Part shown: one piece after another, positions 1 to 10,700 of the stretch
How the letters are laid out: every line of letters starts with the position of its first letter
Position numbering within the stretch: the stretch's first letter is position 1
NCBI GenBank assembly: GCA_933207985.1
Contig: OW240918.1
Location: forward strand, 20,221,863-20,285,862
Direction: 5' to 3'
Origin: Pelobates cultripes
Taxonomy: Eukaryota; Chordata; Amphibia; Anura; Pelobatidae
Length of the DNA stretch: 64,000 bases
Translations under genes and position numbers: made by a program
Notes under the pieces: model-generated
Told to the model about the DNA's origin: nothing
The model's database searches: none
What the model saw: the letters and a program-made list of their open reading frames with translations, nothing else

Positions 1-1439
1 TGATAAAAAGGAGAGAGCAATAGATGTTTGTCCCGAATGTCCCCGGCTTCTTCAACTCCATCTCCAGCTGATGATATGGAGAAGGGAGCATTAGATCTGT
101 GTCTCCACTGTCAAGGATCTCTCTTCACATTGTCTAGTCTAGAACAAACAAAAGGTGTTGAGAATTAGCATCAAACTAGAATTCTAGTGGAAGCAAGGAA
201 TATATATAGGGACAACTAAAGGGATTAGACCTTTTACCTGTCTGTCATATCGCAGCAGACCACACACCTAGAACTCACCCCACCTCTGAAAGGATTGTAA
301 CTTGGGAAGGAAACAATTATATTAATGCACATGAGGACCATTCATTTCTTTTTGCTTTTGGCTAAAAACATGGTGGAGGTCTGTCGTGCTCCTTTGTACT
401 GCTATATGATATATTTTCTTCTTTGTCATGATCAATGACCCTTTATTTCAGCAGTGCCTCATATTAAGTGATATTTATGCTGATGGAATCAACGCTAAAA
501 TTATGCAAGCGCATATAAATAAACTACAAGACTTGGATCTGTATTGATAGGTTCTCTTGCAGAAACAACCAATTGCTAAGCTTTTTACAAATGACTTGCA
601 GATAAATTAATGGCATGTTTGACCAAAGCAGTTTGAAAAGTAGACACATTTCGCAATGCATCATACTTATAAACAGATGGTATTTGGCCTCCTTCCTATT
701 CTCGACATTTGGAATTTCTAAACTATGTGAATTAAACAATAATATTTTATAAACATAGAGGGAAGGGTTTTGCTCACTGCTTTGTTAACACAGAAATTAT
801 ACAATGCTGACATCTATTTAAATTTTATAAAATAAACAAATGTGTTGCCTTAAAATAAAGCAAACTGTAAAATCAACAGACAAAGCGTGGAGCTTGTCGA
901 CGTTCCTTCGATGCTGGACCTCTCATGATGAATGCTATATGAATCATAATAATGGGGAGCTTTGGGGAACATGGAACTGTTTGCATTAATAACATTGTAT
1001 GTGTTTTATTACTTATAAGTCACACGTTTATTTGCAAGGGGGTTCTTTACAGTTTAGCAGTACTGGTGAAACATCACTAAGTAGAAATATACAATGTATA
1101 TACTTTAAAAATATTCATGTTTTTTCCCCCTAATGGAAGCTTTGCTGTAAGCTATTACTTCATAGCATTCGTAACTCAAAGGATTCAATAGATGTTGGGC
1201 ATGATTACAAAGGTGCCATGTTAGGGTGTCATGACCCAATTCCCTCATTACTGTAACTGAATAGTGGGCTGAGATCTGGCCACAAGAATGGATCTTTGTC
1301 CTAAAGCAATCCTCAGTAATTAGCCCCGAACTCCCCCTCTATTGTAAGATCCAATTTAAAGATCCCTAGTATTTCCCCTGGCATCTACTTTGGCATTCAA
1401 CTGATATTGCCAATATATGAGATATGTCAATGGGGCAAG
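1..1439. other. No recognised feature
   Basis: AT-rich sequence with no reading frame, RNA gene or repeat boundary that I recognise. Short frames here are small and lack the composition of known protein families. Confidence 0.5.
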
Positions 1440-1649
1440 CAGGGCTGGTGCAAGGATTTTTTGCTTCACAGACAAAGATGCATTTTGCCCCCTTCCCCCG
1501 TTTCCCCCAATTAGTGTGTCTCTTACTCCCTCCATTCCCTTTTTGTGTCTCTTTCTCACCCTCAGCCCCATTGTATGGCTTTTCCATCCACCAAAGTTAT
1601 TTTATGTGTCTCCCTCTCCCCTCACAGTCCCTTTGTGTGTCTCTTTCAC

Positions 1650-2110
1650 ATATAGATATACAGGCAAACAAACATACAAACATTCAGACAGGCAACCATA
1701 CAGGCAAATAGACACAGTTATTTAGGGACACAGTCACAAAGGTATAAAGACATACGGTCATAATAGGCAGAGACATACAGGCACCCAGTCATAGAATCTA
1801 CACATATACATATATATGGTCATACAGAGACAGACATATGATCATCTTGACACATACAGATGCAGACAGACAGATACAGACATAGTCTTACAGACACAGA
1901 CATTCAGTCACACACTGACAAACAGACATTGGCATACAGAGTCATACACTGACATACAGACACAGTCACACTAAGACATACAGTCATACAGACAGTCACA
2001 CATTGACAAACATACACAGACATACAGACACAGATACACAGTCATACAGAGACATAAAGTCACAGACATATAGCCATACATGCAGTCACAATTAAATACA
2101 CAAATCTCAT
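1650..2110. repeat. Decayed CA/CAGACA-rich simple repeat
   Basis: Several hundred bases of interspersed ACATACAGACA-type words with no fixed period. This looks like a degenerated microsatellite inside the hAT-like element. Reading frames crossing it are by-products of the composition. Confidence 0.75.
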
Positions 2111-2624
2111 GTATGTGCAATCAGGTCCCTGGAGAGCATGATGTTTTGCTGTTTGGCACTCCCAGCAGCCCATCCCTATCACTGGGCACCAGCTGCGCTG
2201 TGTGCTACTCAGGGATCAGGGATATTACATGATTCATATCTCCACCCCCTCCACACAGCCTATACAATAATGTGGGGAATTGGGGCCTTGGTGTGGAGGA
2301 TAGGGGGACTGAGGATTAAGTGTAGGGGCACATACCCACACACTGAAACACACCCAAAAACACTGACAGACACACAAACAACCACAGACACAATCTCACA
2401 TACACTCAGTTTTTTTCACACACACTGAAAAAAAGATTCCATCAAGTCTCCTTACCTGTATGACAACTGTGTTGTCCAGTGTGGGCTTCTTTGCTCTGAG
2501 GGAACTCTGATCATTAGCACTGCCTGTATAGCTCCCCTGCATGCCCTGCAGTGGTGCCTGGGCCAGAGTGACATCACATTCCTGGTCCCAGCACCTTTAT
2601 CGGGCACACAAGTGAGTTACAAGG

Positions 2625-2700
2625 CAATGCTGATGGATCAGACTAGATGGGCTGAATGGTTCTTATCTGCCGTCACATTCTATGTTTCTATGTTTCTATC
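2625..2700 (+). mobile_element. CR1 LINE 3' tail fragment
   Basis: The sequence runs through GACTAGATGGGCTGAATGG to two copies of the 8-mer TTTCTATG. It matches the 3' end of the longer CR1 copy at 30540-30602. CR1 elements characteristically end in short 8-bp repeats of this kind. Only the last ~75 bp are present. Confidence 0.85.
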
Positions 2701-2956
2701 AGAGCTCCCTCGCTGGCTGTATATCTCTCTGCTGCTTCAAAAAAAATTATACAAATCAGGGTGCAGGCTAACACTCGGTGCCGGGCAACATATTTGAGTA
2801 GCTGCATGGCGCATATAGAAAGACACATAGTAATGCAACTCGTCTGGCTACATTAAGTGACCTGTCAGCCCTGCCACGACATTTGTGGTCCCGGGCCGGT
2901 GCACCCTAAAGCAGACATCTGTGCCGCCTTATTGTCTCGCCGTCCCTGTGGGCAAG

Positions 2957-3794
2957 CACGCTAACTACATACACTAAAAGACAAGGAACTTTGGTTGGGT
3001 TAGCCAGAAAGATAGATGGTTGGATGCACTGTAACTAAATAGACCAGTACCTACTGATTACTAGTGTACCATGAGAACTACAGACAACTAATGGACAGAA
3101 ATTTTTAATAGCAAGCAAGTTAGTACAGTGGGCGAAATGATCATGATATTGGTGGAATGATATCCCAGACACTATACCAAAACTATGAATAACAAGCAGG
3201 GGGTTAGGCAGATCATGGTCCAAACTATGACGTGCAAGAATGAAACTAGACTAGTCTTACCATTACCTCAAGGTCCTAAACAAAGGTTCAGGAATTGGAG
3301 ACTGTTCAAGTCTGTTCAAATGGGGAAATTGCTAAAATGTGAACTGTTGGAACTCATAGGGATGAGACTAATGGCATTTTCACATTTTAGTATTACACTA
3401 AAGCCCTGAATACTATCGCAAGATAGAGTTTTTATTGAGCTTGAAGGTTTTAATGCAAGATCTGCTCACATACACAAATAAACTGATTAATTGCTTTCTG
3501 GAGTAATCAATAAGTCTGTATTGCTAGGATGCCAGGGATTGAGTGATGTGGGGCACATTGAGTGTGACTGGAGAAATAGGAGTAAGAGCCAGTTCCTCTC
3601 ACCGCCTTCACCTCGGCAAGTCTGCTCTTTCTTGCTCTTTCCTCGGTGACCTCACATAACTGATGTATTTTTACCTGCAAGAACATGGCTTGCAAAACAA
3701 TATCACCATGTTTGATACATATAGATCCAAGGTTTACAAATATTTGTGAAGTCTCTCTCTCTCTCTCTCTCCATATAAATCTAGACAAGCAATA
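2957..3794. other. No recognised feature apart from a short CT run
   Basis: Mostly unassigned sequence. A (CT)n run of about 20 bases lies at 3751-3771. Confidence 0.5.
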
Positions 3795-4126
3795 TTATGT
3801 GTAACAGACTGTTTTGCACAAAAGAGGTAAAAAACGTTTAGGCGATCGGCCCCCTTTCCAGAGATGCAGGCACAGCTACTGCAGAACACACGAACCGCCA
3901 ATAAGTGAATGCTCCAAACTCCCAAACGGCATCCAATATAGCACTCCAAATACACGAATAGGAACCATACGAATTGCTGCTACCAGACGAATAGGAAAAG
4001 CATCCAAGCGGCTTACACTCCTAGCAATCAGTCTCTATCAGCATTCAGCAAATCCCCCCAAAGACGAGACAAGGCTCCGTGTTGAGGGTCAAGCAGTGGT
4101 CTTTTTAATGAGGGCTACCTGCCCAG

Positions 4127-4133
4127 TATTTAT
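4127..4133 (-). promoter_or_regulatory. Possible LTR TATA box
   Basis: ATAAATA on the minus strand, about 20 bases upstream of an ATTAAA hexamer (4104-4109). The position is plausible for an LTR promoter followed by a polyadenylation signal. It is a motif match only. Confidence 0.35.
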
Positions 4134-4268
4134 GCAGGTCTCCCACCTGGTGGACACTCCCCTAGGGGACCAAATGGGAGACTGTGACAAAGGACAGACA
4201 AGTAGACAAATAGGACACACAGTCACATTATATTCCCACAATGCATCCTGGCTTCCTCCCCTATGCCC

Positions 4269-4304
4269 TGGGAGATAATTGAGAAGTAATTCAATTATCT
4301 CCCA
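4269..4304. repeat. Perfect stem-loop, 14-bp arms
   Basis: Arms TGGGAGATAATTGA (4269-4282) and its exact complement (4291-4304) enclose an 8-base loop. It lies within the solo LTR. Confidence 0.9.
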
Positions 4305-4410
4305 AGACAAAGGCAAATCGCCATTATGCATGTGGGGATACTAAAACAGGAATTACTATTAAAATACACCATGTAAGACACATTACATTAAAACTATACA
4401 TTTAACATAT

Positions 4411-4551
4411 CCCCAGATAGCTCAGGTCTGAGCGCACATTATTAAGCAAATGGCGCTCAGACCACACGAATACAGTTTAATCGCCATGGAGCCAAAGTCT
4501 TTACACAGTCAGTTTCATGCGAATGGGCTCCATGGGATTCCTATCTGGGGT
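4411..4551. repeat. Branched inverted-repeat structure
   Basis: An outer stem CCCCAGATAG (4411-4420) pairs with CTATCTGGGG (4542-4551). It encloses two inner stems. GGTCTGAGCGC (4425-4435) pairs with 4453-4463, and CCATGGAGCC (4484-4493) pairs with 4526-4535. All arms are exact complements, so a three-stem fold is possible. Confidence 0.85.
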
Positions 4552-4629
4552 ATAACATAGCCAAGTAAAACTACCGAACACCGGCCGTTCGTGTACTTCC
4601 ACCGAACAAGAAGGGAGGTCGGCGGCTTC

Positions 4630-4691
4630 AGCGGTGTTCGCGCAAAACTGTGTCCGATTTTAGTTCCATGAATTAAGCGTCGAACACCGCT
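4630..4691. repeat. Inverted repeat, 11-bp arms
   Basis: AGCGGTGTTCG (4630-4640) pairs exactly with 4681-4691, with a 40-base loop. It lies inside the solo LTR. Confidence 0.8.
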
Positions 4692-4842
4692 GTGCATTCG
4701 TATGTTTAAAATGGCCGCGACCTCGTGTTCGGGATACGAATGGCGGCCACCCAGCATTCGTCAATTAAGCTGTGGTTAACCGCAGCTTCAGGGAGGTTAA
4801 TTGCTGGCACAATCCAGCTCCCAGGTGGTCTATTCATTCGTG

Positions 4843-4906
4843 CGGTTGTTCGGTAGATTGAATCTACCGAACAACCGGCAGAAAAGCACGAATAAAGCTT
4901 TTCTGC
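4843..4906. repeat. Two abutting perfect hairpins in the LTR
   Basis: The first hairpin has 17-bp arms (4843-4859 and 4861-4877) with a single-base loop. The second starts at the next base, with 10-bp arms GCAGAAAAGC (4878-4887) and 4897-4906 and a 9-base loop. Both are exact. On the minus strand they sit about 100-160 bases inside the LTR 5' end. Confidence 0.9.
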
Positions 4907-5159
4907 AGGCGAAACAAAGTCTTTTAACATGGGGCCATAGTCCAAAGGCAGCAGACGAGCAACCAGGCTTCTCCAATGCAATGTGGCGAGATTGGTCTCG
5001 TCACATTATGTGCATTTTTTAAGAGTGTGTGCATTGCGGTTCGGCTGAATTTTTGTGGTCTAGTACCAGATTTCTTTTTAAATTTATACCATTCCTGTTT
5101 GCTTTTTGGACAGTGGCTCCAGATCTATCACTTCCCAATTAACCAAAAGTCTCAAAATG

Positions 5160-5188
5160 TAAAGGGACACTCCCCTGCCCAAATAAAA

Positions 5189-5230
<42 letters not shown>

Positions 5231-5480
5231 CACTCTTTAGTAGATATACCTGAATAAAAATGTGCATGCATTTAATTATGCTTTATTTTTCATTATTTTT
5301 AAGCCTTCCCCTTCTAACCCCGCCCAGACATTCTATAGCTGTCCAATCACAGACTTCTCAATGCAACTCAATGACATGTTTTTGCAATGCATGTGCGCCG
5401 AGCAATTGCTGCCTCTTGAATTTAGCTCCACTGATCTAAACGATCAGGACCTAACAGGACATGTTGTCTGACTGATAGTC
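5160..5480. mobile_element. Possible TTAA-type MITE remnant with TA microsatellite
   Basis: AAAGGGACACTC at 5161 resembles the left end of the TTAA element at 42065. A (TA)n run follows at about 5196-5227. A right end was not found, so this is a weak assignment. Confidence 0.3.
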
Positions 5481-6419
5481 AAGGGGTGTAAGAAGGTTAA
5501 TTTATAAAAGAGAAAATTTCTTTGGAAATCAGCACTTTTTGCAAAATTAAAAAAGGACAAACTTCACACATACAGCATTTCGGCAAGTTGAAGTGCTTTT
5601 GGGGTCTTGAGTGTTCCTTTTTGTACACATGGATAAGCATAACATTTGTGTCCCCTAAATAATACTTTATTATATATTGATGAATTGACAGATCCGACTT
5701 GCGGGTTTAACCTGTACATCACAACTATCTTAGCTCGTTTCACTGGTCAAAAATGTTAAGGTCAAAAATGCTTTAGACCAGATAAAGGGAGAAACTCTTA
5801 AAAGCTTGTCACTACAAATTGCTGTTAGACCAATAAAAAGGAATTAATAAATCTGCAACATTAACTGTAAACTAGCCAAACAAAATGGCTTCATAAATAG
5901 CTAATGCTTTCAGATTCAGACAACCGAGCAAATCATTACCTAAACTATGGCAAGCTAAATTATTCAAGTCCCGTAAATGTAGGAGGCACTTTTACCTTTC
6001 AGCTCTTGCTAGCTTCCACAGTGCTCTAATAAAGTAAAATTTTCGAGTTATATAGCGACCTTGTATTTAAAAAAATCAAATGGTACAATTCACTACTTTG
6101 CATGAGCATGACTTGCTGACTCACTAATCACACGAAGAAAAATAAGAATATCTGGGTTATTCACAAAGTGAAAAATGCAGGGAATTCAAAGTAAATTCAA
6201 AGTGAATTCAAAATTGGTGGCCACAGTAAACACACAGTTCCATTTTGATATAAAATTTAAATTCACTTGATTTAATATTTTTGGATAAGCCTTCCAAAAC
6301 AATCACAGTATATTAGAAAATTTCAAATGATTTATCGACAAAAATTCCCATAGATTTTAATGATGACGTCTGTAGATAAATCATTTGAAATGGGGTCCTG
6401 CGGCCCTGGGATAGTAAAA
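5481..6419. other. No recognised feature
   Basis: AT-rich unassigned sequence between the MITE-like remnant and the L1 fragment. Confidence 0.45.
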
Positions 6420-6430
6420 TAACGATATAT

Positions 6431-6784
6431 ATGTCTAGTATATACAGTTTAATACCGAGAGGCGCTACGGAGGGGATAGTACCTTTGTTTCAATTGAAAT
6501 GCATGCAAGGTCTGAATATTCAAATGACTAAGGAGGATTGGTCATATGTGTTTAAAATGAGGATGAATTCACAAGTTAGCATCTCTAGAGAAATTATATT
6601 TTTTAATAGAGTGACGAGATGGTATAGGACTCCAGATCGATTACACAAATACGGTTTACTAGCTACTGATTGCTGCTGGAGATGCAAAGATAAAGTGGGG
6701 AATATGGAGCATATCTGGTGGGAATGCAAGCATATTAGATGTTATTGGCAGCATGTCCTAGGGGACATATATAAGATCCTATGA
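6431..6784 (+). pseudogene. L1 ORF2 C-terminal fragment
   Basis: A 117-codon open stretch of L1 ORF2 C-terminal sequence, ending shortly before the MITE insertion. The knuckle residues C82, C85, H94 and C99 are intact, and the WWEC around the last cysteine is typical of the family. In L1 this region binds RNA and supports retrotransposition. Here it lacks the catalytic domains and cannot act alone. The start codon is only the first Met in the open stretch, since the true protein begins far upstream. Confidence 0.7.
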
Positions 6785-6836
6785 ACACTTAAACAATTAT
6801 CCACATCTAAGATACAGTTGGGATGGCCAGCCTCCT

Positions 6837-7274
6837 TTAACCCCTAAAGGACCAAACTTCTGGAATAAAAGGGAATCATGACATGTCACACATGTCATGT
6901 GTAGAGATGTCGCGAACTCTCCGCCGAACTGTTCGCGAACTGTCCGCTGGCGAACAATAGCGTGTTCGCGTTGGGCGAACATATTCGATTTCCGGTCTGC
7001 CCCCTATACGTCATCATTGAGTAAACTTTGACCCGGAACCTCACAGCCAGCAGACACATTCCACCCAATCAGCAGCAGACCCTCCCTCCCAGGAAGTGTC
7101 TGCTGACTGTGAGGTTCCGGGTCAAAGTTTACTCAATGATGATGTATAGTGGGCGGACCAGAAATCGGATATGTTCGCCCAACGCGAACACGCTATTGTT
7201 CGCCGGCGGACAGTTCGCGTACAGTTCGCCGGACAGTTGGCGACATCTCTAGTCATGTGTCCTTAAGGGTTTAA
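6837..7274. mobile_element. TTAA-flanked palindromic MITE, split by a second MITE
   Basis: The left half starts TTAACCCCTAAAGGACC and the right half ends TCCTTAAGGGTTTAA. TTAA lies at both edges (6837-6840 and 7271-7274). It matches the intact copy at 61060-61139 in reverse order. TTAA duplications are typical of piggyBac-like and some other DNA transposons. The element is interrupted between 6902 and 7251. Confidence 0.85.
6902..7251. mobile_element. hAT-type fold-back MITE, 350 bp
   Basis: It starts TAGAGATGTCGCGAAC and ends with the complement of TAGAGATGTCGCCAAC. The two halves are near-complementary over roughly 160-170 bases each, so the whole element can fold on itself. It is flanked by a perfect 8-bp duplication GTCATGTG (6894-6901 and 7252-7259), the hAT signature. 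It carries no coding capacity. Confidence 0.9.
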
Positions 7275-7700
7275 AGAGAACCATAAACAAATACTGCTGA
7301 ATCACTTATTGAATGAAGCTAACACTATGATCCCGGTATATTGGTGTAAATCCACGGCCCCGACTAAAAAACAATGGGTACAGAGAGTGTAAAAAATGAG
7401 GGAAATGAAAGAAATCCACTGGGCAGCGCGGGGGAATAGAGAATACTACTCTAAGATATGGGAGCCCTGGCTTGCTCATTCGGATAACTCTGTATAGACT
7501 GACAATTATCAAACATCCTAACCTATCACATGGAGTTTATGGTATATTTGCTGGAGAAGTAAATAGGAAGATCTATTCCCCCCCAACCCCCTTTTTTTGT
7601 TTTCTTTGTCTTTTCTTTTGTTTTTTTTCGACATTAGAACTTATTTTGTTCCCCTTTTTTTTTTTTTTTATATTTAATAATTTTGATCATAGTAATAGAA

Positions 7701-10700
7701 GGGATAAGTAACACATGATGATTTGGGACTTGACTAAAGTGGCATAAATTAAGCCCATTATCTAATGTGGGGGAAAAAAATAAGTTTTTTTTTTATTATT
7801 TTTTAACAGATTATGATCATTTGAAAAGCCTATCAAATAATTTTAAATCAAGGCTATAGTCGGATGGGTGGAAGAGTGCTGTAAAAATAATGTGGCAAAA
7901 TGGATAGTTGTTGGTGAAGTACACCAGAGCACTCAAATGGATAGCACCAGAAGTTAAATGAAGCATTATGTAAAATTATTCATCATTCATATAAAAGAGC
8001 ATTTCTTTTGCTTTTGAAAATAATAGAGATGTACTACAAGTTAGTAAATCCAGGTCACTACATTTATATTTTATCTGCATTTATACAGTGCAAAATTTGT
8101 TATTCTGTCATAGTCCCAAAAAGACACTTTGTTTCAGCTGGGTTGAAGTACTGTGTAGAAAGATGTTCCGTTGTAATTGATAGATTCTAGCTACGTAGAA
8201 ATGACACCATGTTTTTAGGTTTGATTAATGTCCTCTGCATTTTTAAATATTATTCTGAGGTTTAACAAGATTTTGACTTATAGTTAAACATCGAAGCACA
8301 TGCTTGAATTAGCTAATTATTTGTGAAAGCCAATTTCGTAGTGTTTACTGAAACCCAAACTACTTCCAAAACTATTTTTTTTTTTTAACGTGTTTCACAA
8401 AACGTAGAAGGCATATAATTTACAATTGGCTGCACAAACTCCCGTCTTAGGACATATTATGCTTCTCGTTTCCATTTCAGCATGGCCCAGAGGAATAACT
8501 GCTCTAGTCATATGAAATGGGGAAGTTTTAAGAAATGATATGGTGAATTCAATCTATTAAAAAATACATACAAAAGTAACAGTAGTAGTACATCTCTATT
8601 ACTATATCATAAAAGTCAATGGTTGAATGACAATGCATTGCAAAGTAAAACTACAGAACATTGGGGATATATTGTGGCAACCAGAACTCAACCAATAAGT
8701 CAAATGATTGAAAATGAGTAGGAATGATAATTGCAGTCAATGTAACCTACCAGGAACAGAAATGTTCATGCGTTATATAATATCAAATAGCAACAGCGAC
8801 CGAACAATTAAAAAGATCATAAGACCACAAAAATGCACCCCAAAAGTCCACATATTGGTTTCCATGGGAATAGAGCCCTCAAATCCTTCAGTTTGTTGGA
8901 TATATTTTGTATTGTCTCAGATGTATTGTACCTTTGTCTTTTTATTTGTACCAATTGCACCCATGTACAGCGCTGCTGGATGTGTTCACACTTTACTATT
9001 AAAATATAATAATATAATCCTCCACAAGCTGGTAAAGTTAACACACTGGGTCTGATGTACGTGGTTTGTCCTTACTAAAACTTCCGTGGGTATTCACTTT
9101 TGGAGGTATTATCAGGGGAACTCCAGCTCACTTAAAATTAATGGTATTGAGCCGAAACAATCTCATTTTTTTTTTTTTGCAGAGAAACACAAAATGCTAC
9201 TAGCGTCAAAATTCTAATAGATGTTTCTACAAGACACCTTAAGCCCCAAGACCTCTTAATGAGGAATTAGATACATTTAGACTTGGAGATTCATTTAAGT
9301 CCAAACAGCAATTTATCTGAATTTGGGCAGATTGTATTCCTGAACTCTTGGCCAAAATGTAGCCGAATTACGAACCAATTATGAAAAATGAGCAATGGCC
9401 GAGCATATTTATTTTGATTCGTAGTTCTGAATTCCAACAGTGGGGCCAAAAAAAAAAAAAAGATGACTAACAGGAAAAAAAAAAGACAAATAATGCCTGG
9501 GGGACAGTCATTAACAAGGTTATTGTCGAAAGTGAGAATTAACAGTGAATTTCAAAATTTAGGCCAAGGTCGCAAAACTGTAAGGATATCCAGACTTAAA
9601 TTTGAAGTTCACTTCCAATACACTAGAAATGAATTCTCACTCTCAGGAATAACCCTGTTAATGTTACTGTTATTCACAGACCAAGTGAGACGTGAGCAAC
9701 AGAGATTAAAAAAAAAAGTTGGATCCGTAAAAAAAATTATGTACCGGTTAGGTTTGAGAACCCTATAGGCTTTGAACTAGTTTGTAATTGCCTAGTTACT
9801 AATTTGCAACATGATTTGACGAGGAAACGATTATTTATGGTAAACCAGCTAGTGGAGCGCTAATACAAATATAAGTGTTAGAGGGGTTCACTTACCCCAA
9901 CAATTTTGTGTTGTTTTAAATTCAGGAATATGCTTTTAAACATACAAAGAAGGGAAAAAAGAGATAAAAAAACATAGGGTAGATGGTTTTGGTGAAAATG
10001 AGTGATGAAAGTAAAAAGCTGAAACCGCATACAGCACTAGTAATCAGAAGGCTCTTCGAAAGCCAGAGTGCATCAGGGCAGGGCTTCATGCCAAGCGAAA
10101 TGAGAGGGATGTTCAATGTACACCACAAGCCCCCCTTAAGACTTGAAAAGCTCCAAATTTAACAGCACCCCTGTGGATTATCTGCATGTATCCTGGCTAT
10201 TCGTGCAGGAAATGTGTGGTAATAAGCGTCAACCTCATGGCTGGTTTGAAGCCTGACTGTTTATGGAGGCCTATTTGCGATATTGGCTGAGACCAACCAC
10301 AGTTGCCACTCTGATATATGATACAGGGTACATTGAAATAATCTAAAAATAGAACTTGCGTGTATGAAATAGATTATGAATTTAACTTAAAATTTGGCAT
10401 ATGACTTTAAGATCCATCTATTCTTAACTGGGAATGTAAAGGTAAATTGCTCACAGGTATTTGAGGTTATTTGATATAAATATACAAAATAGAAAAATAC
10501 AAGTTTTTTCTGCAAAAAAAGAAGCCATGTAGTTAAAAAATCATAATAAATCAAGATGGTAACAAGACAAAAATCAGTCAACACTTTATATATCATATAT
10601 TATCATGCTAATCTTCTTAATTTGTGTACAATACATTTGTTTCAATTTATGGTATGTACTTAGCGCTCTTATTGAAAACAATGATAATAGTACGATTGGC

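Larger units (their letters stand above)
1440..2948. mobile_element. hAT-like non-autonomous element with simple-repeat core
   Basis: The left end reads CAGGGCTGG and the right end, read inward on the other strand, CAGGGACGG. The flanks carry near-identical 8-mers, GGGGCAAG (1432-1439) and TGGGCAAG (2949-2956), which fits the 8-bp target duplication of hAT transposons with one later mutation. No transposase frame is visible. The body contains a decayed ACAT/CAGA-type simple repeat (about 1650-2110 and 2330-2430) and a short CR1 tail near 2625-2700. The boundaries are inferred from the ends and flanks only. Confidence 0.6.
3800..5005 (-). mobile_element. Solo LTR, 1206 bp
   Basis: Read on the minus strand the element starts TGTGACGAGACC and ends CAGTCTGTTACA, so it has TG...CA termini. 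It is flanked by the 5-bp direct repeat TTATG (3795-3799 and 5006-5010). No internal region is present, which points to a solo LTR left by LTR-LTR recombination. The first ~75 bases (minus strand) and the TTTGGGGG-containing U5-like part resemble the LTR at 31787-32471, so the two are related families. A TATA-like ATAAATA (4127-4133, minus) precedes an ATTAAA (4104-4109, minus), consistent with LTR promoter and polyadenylation signals. Frames crossing this stretch are not treated as genes. Confidence 0.85.
6420..7700 (+). mobile_element. L1-type LINE, ORF2 3' end, interrupted by nested MITEs
   Basis: This is the C-terminal end of an L1-like ORF2 protein followed by what is probably 3' UTR. 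The part before the interruption (protein from 6431) contains RWYRTPDRLHKYGLL and a cysteine-histidine knuckle C-x2-C-x8-H-x4-C (C82, C85, H94, C99), both typical of the L1 ORF2 C-terminus. After the insertion at 6837-7274, related coding sequence resumes at about 7310-7490, including a PWLAH-like segment near the L1 protein end. That part carries an in-frame stop. The reverse transcriptase and endonuclease domains are absent, so this is a 5'-truncated dead copy. The 3' boundary is approximate. Confidence 0.7.

Noticed and set aside
3814..4278. 154-codon frame in the solo LTR
   Set aside because: It lies antisense in the LTR and has no recognised domain or second copy.
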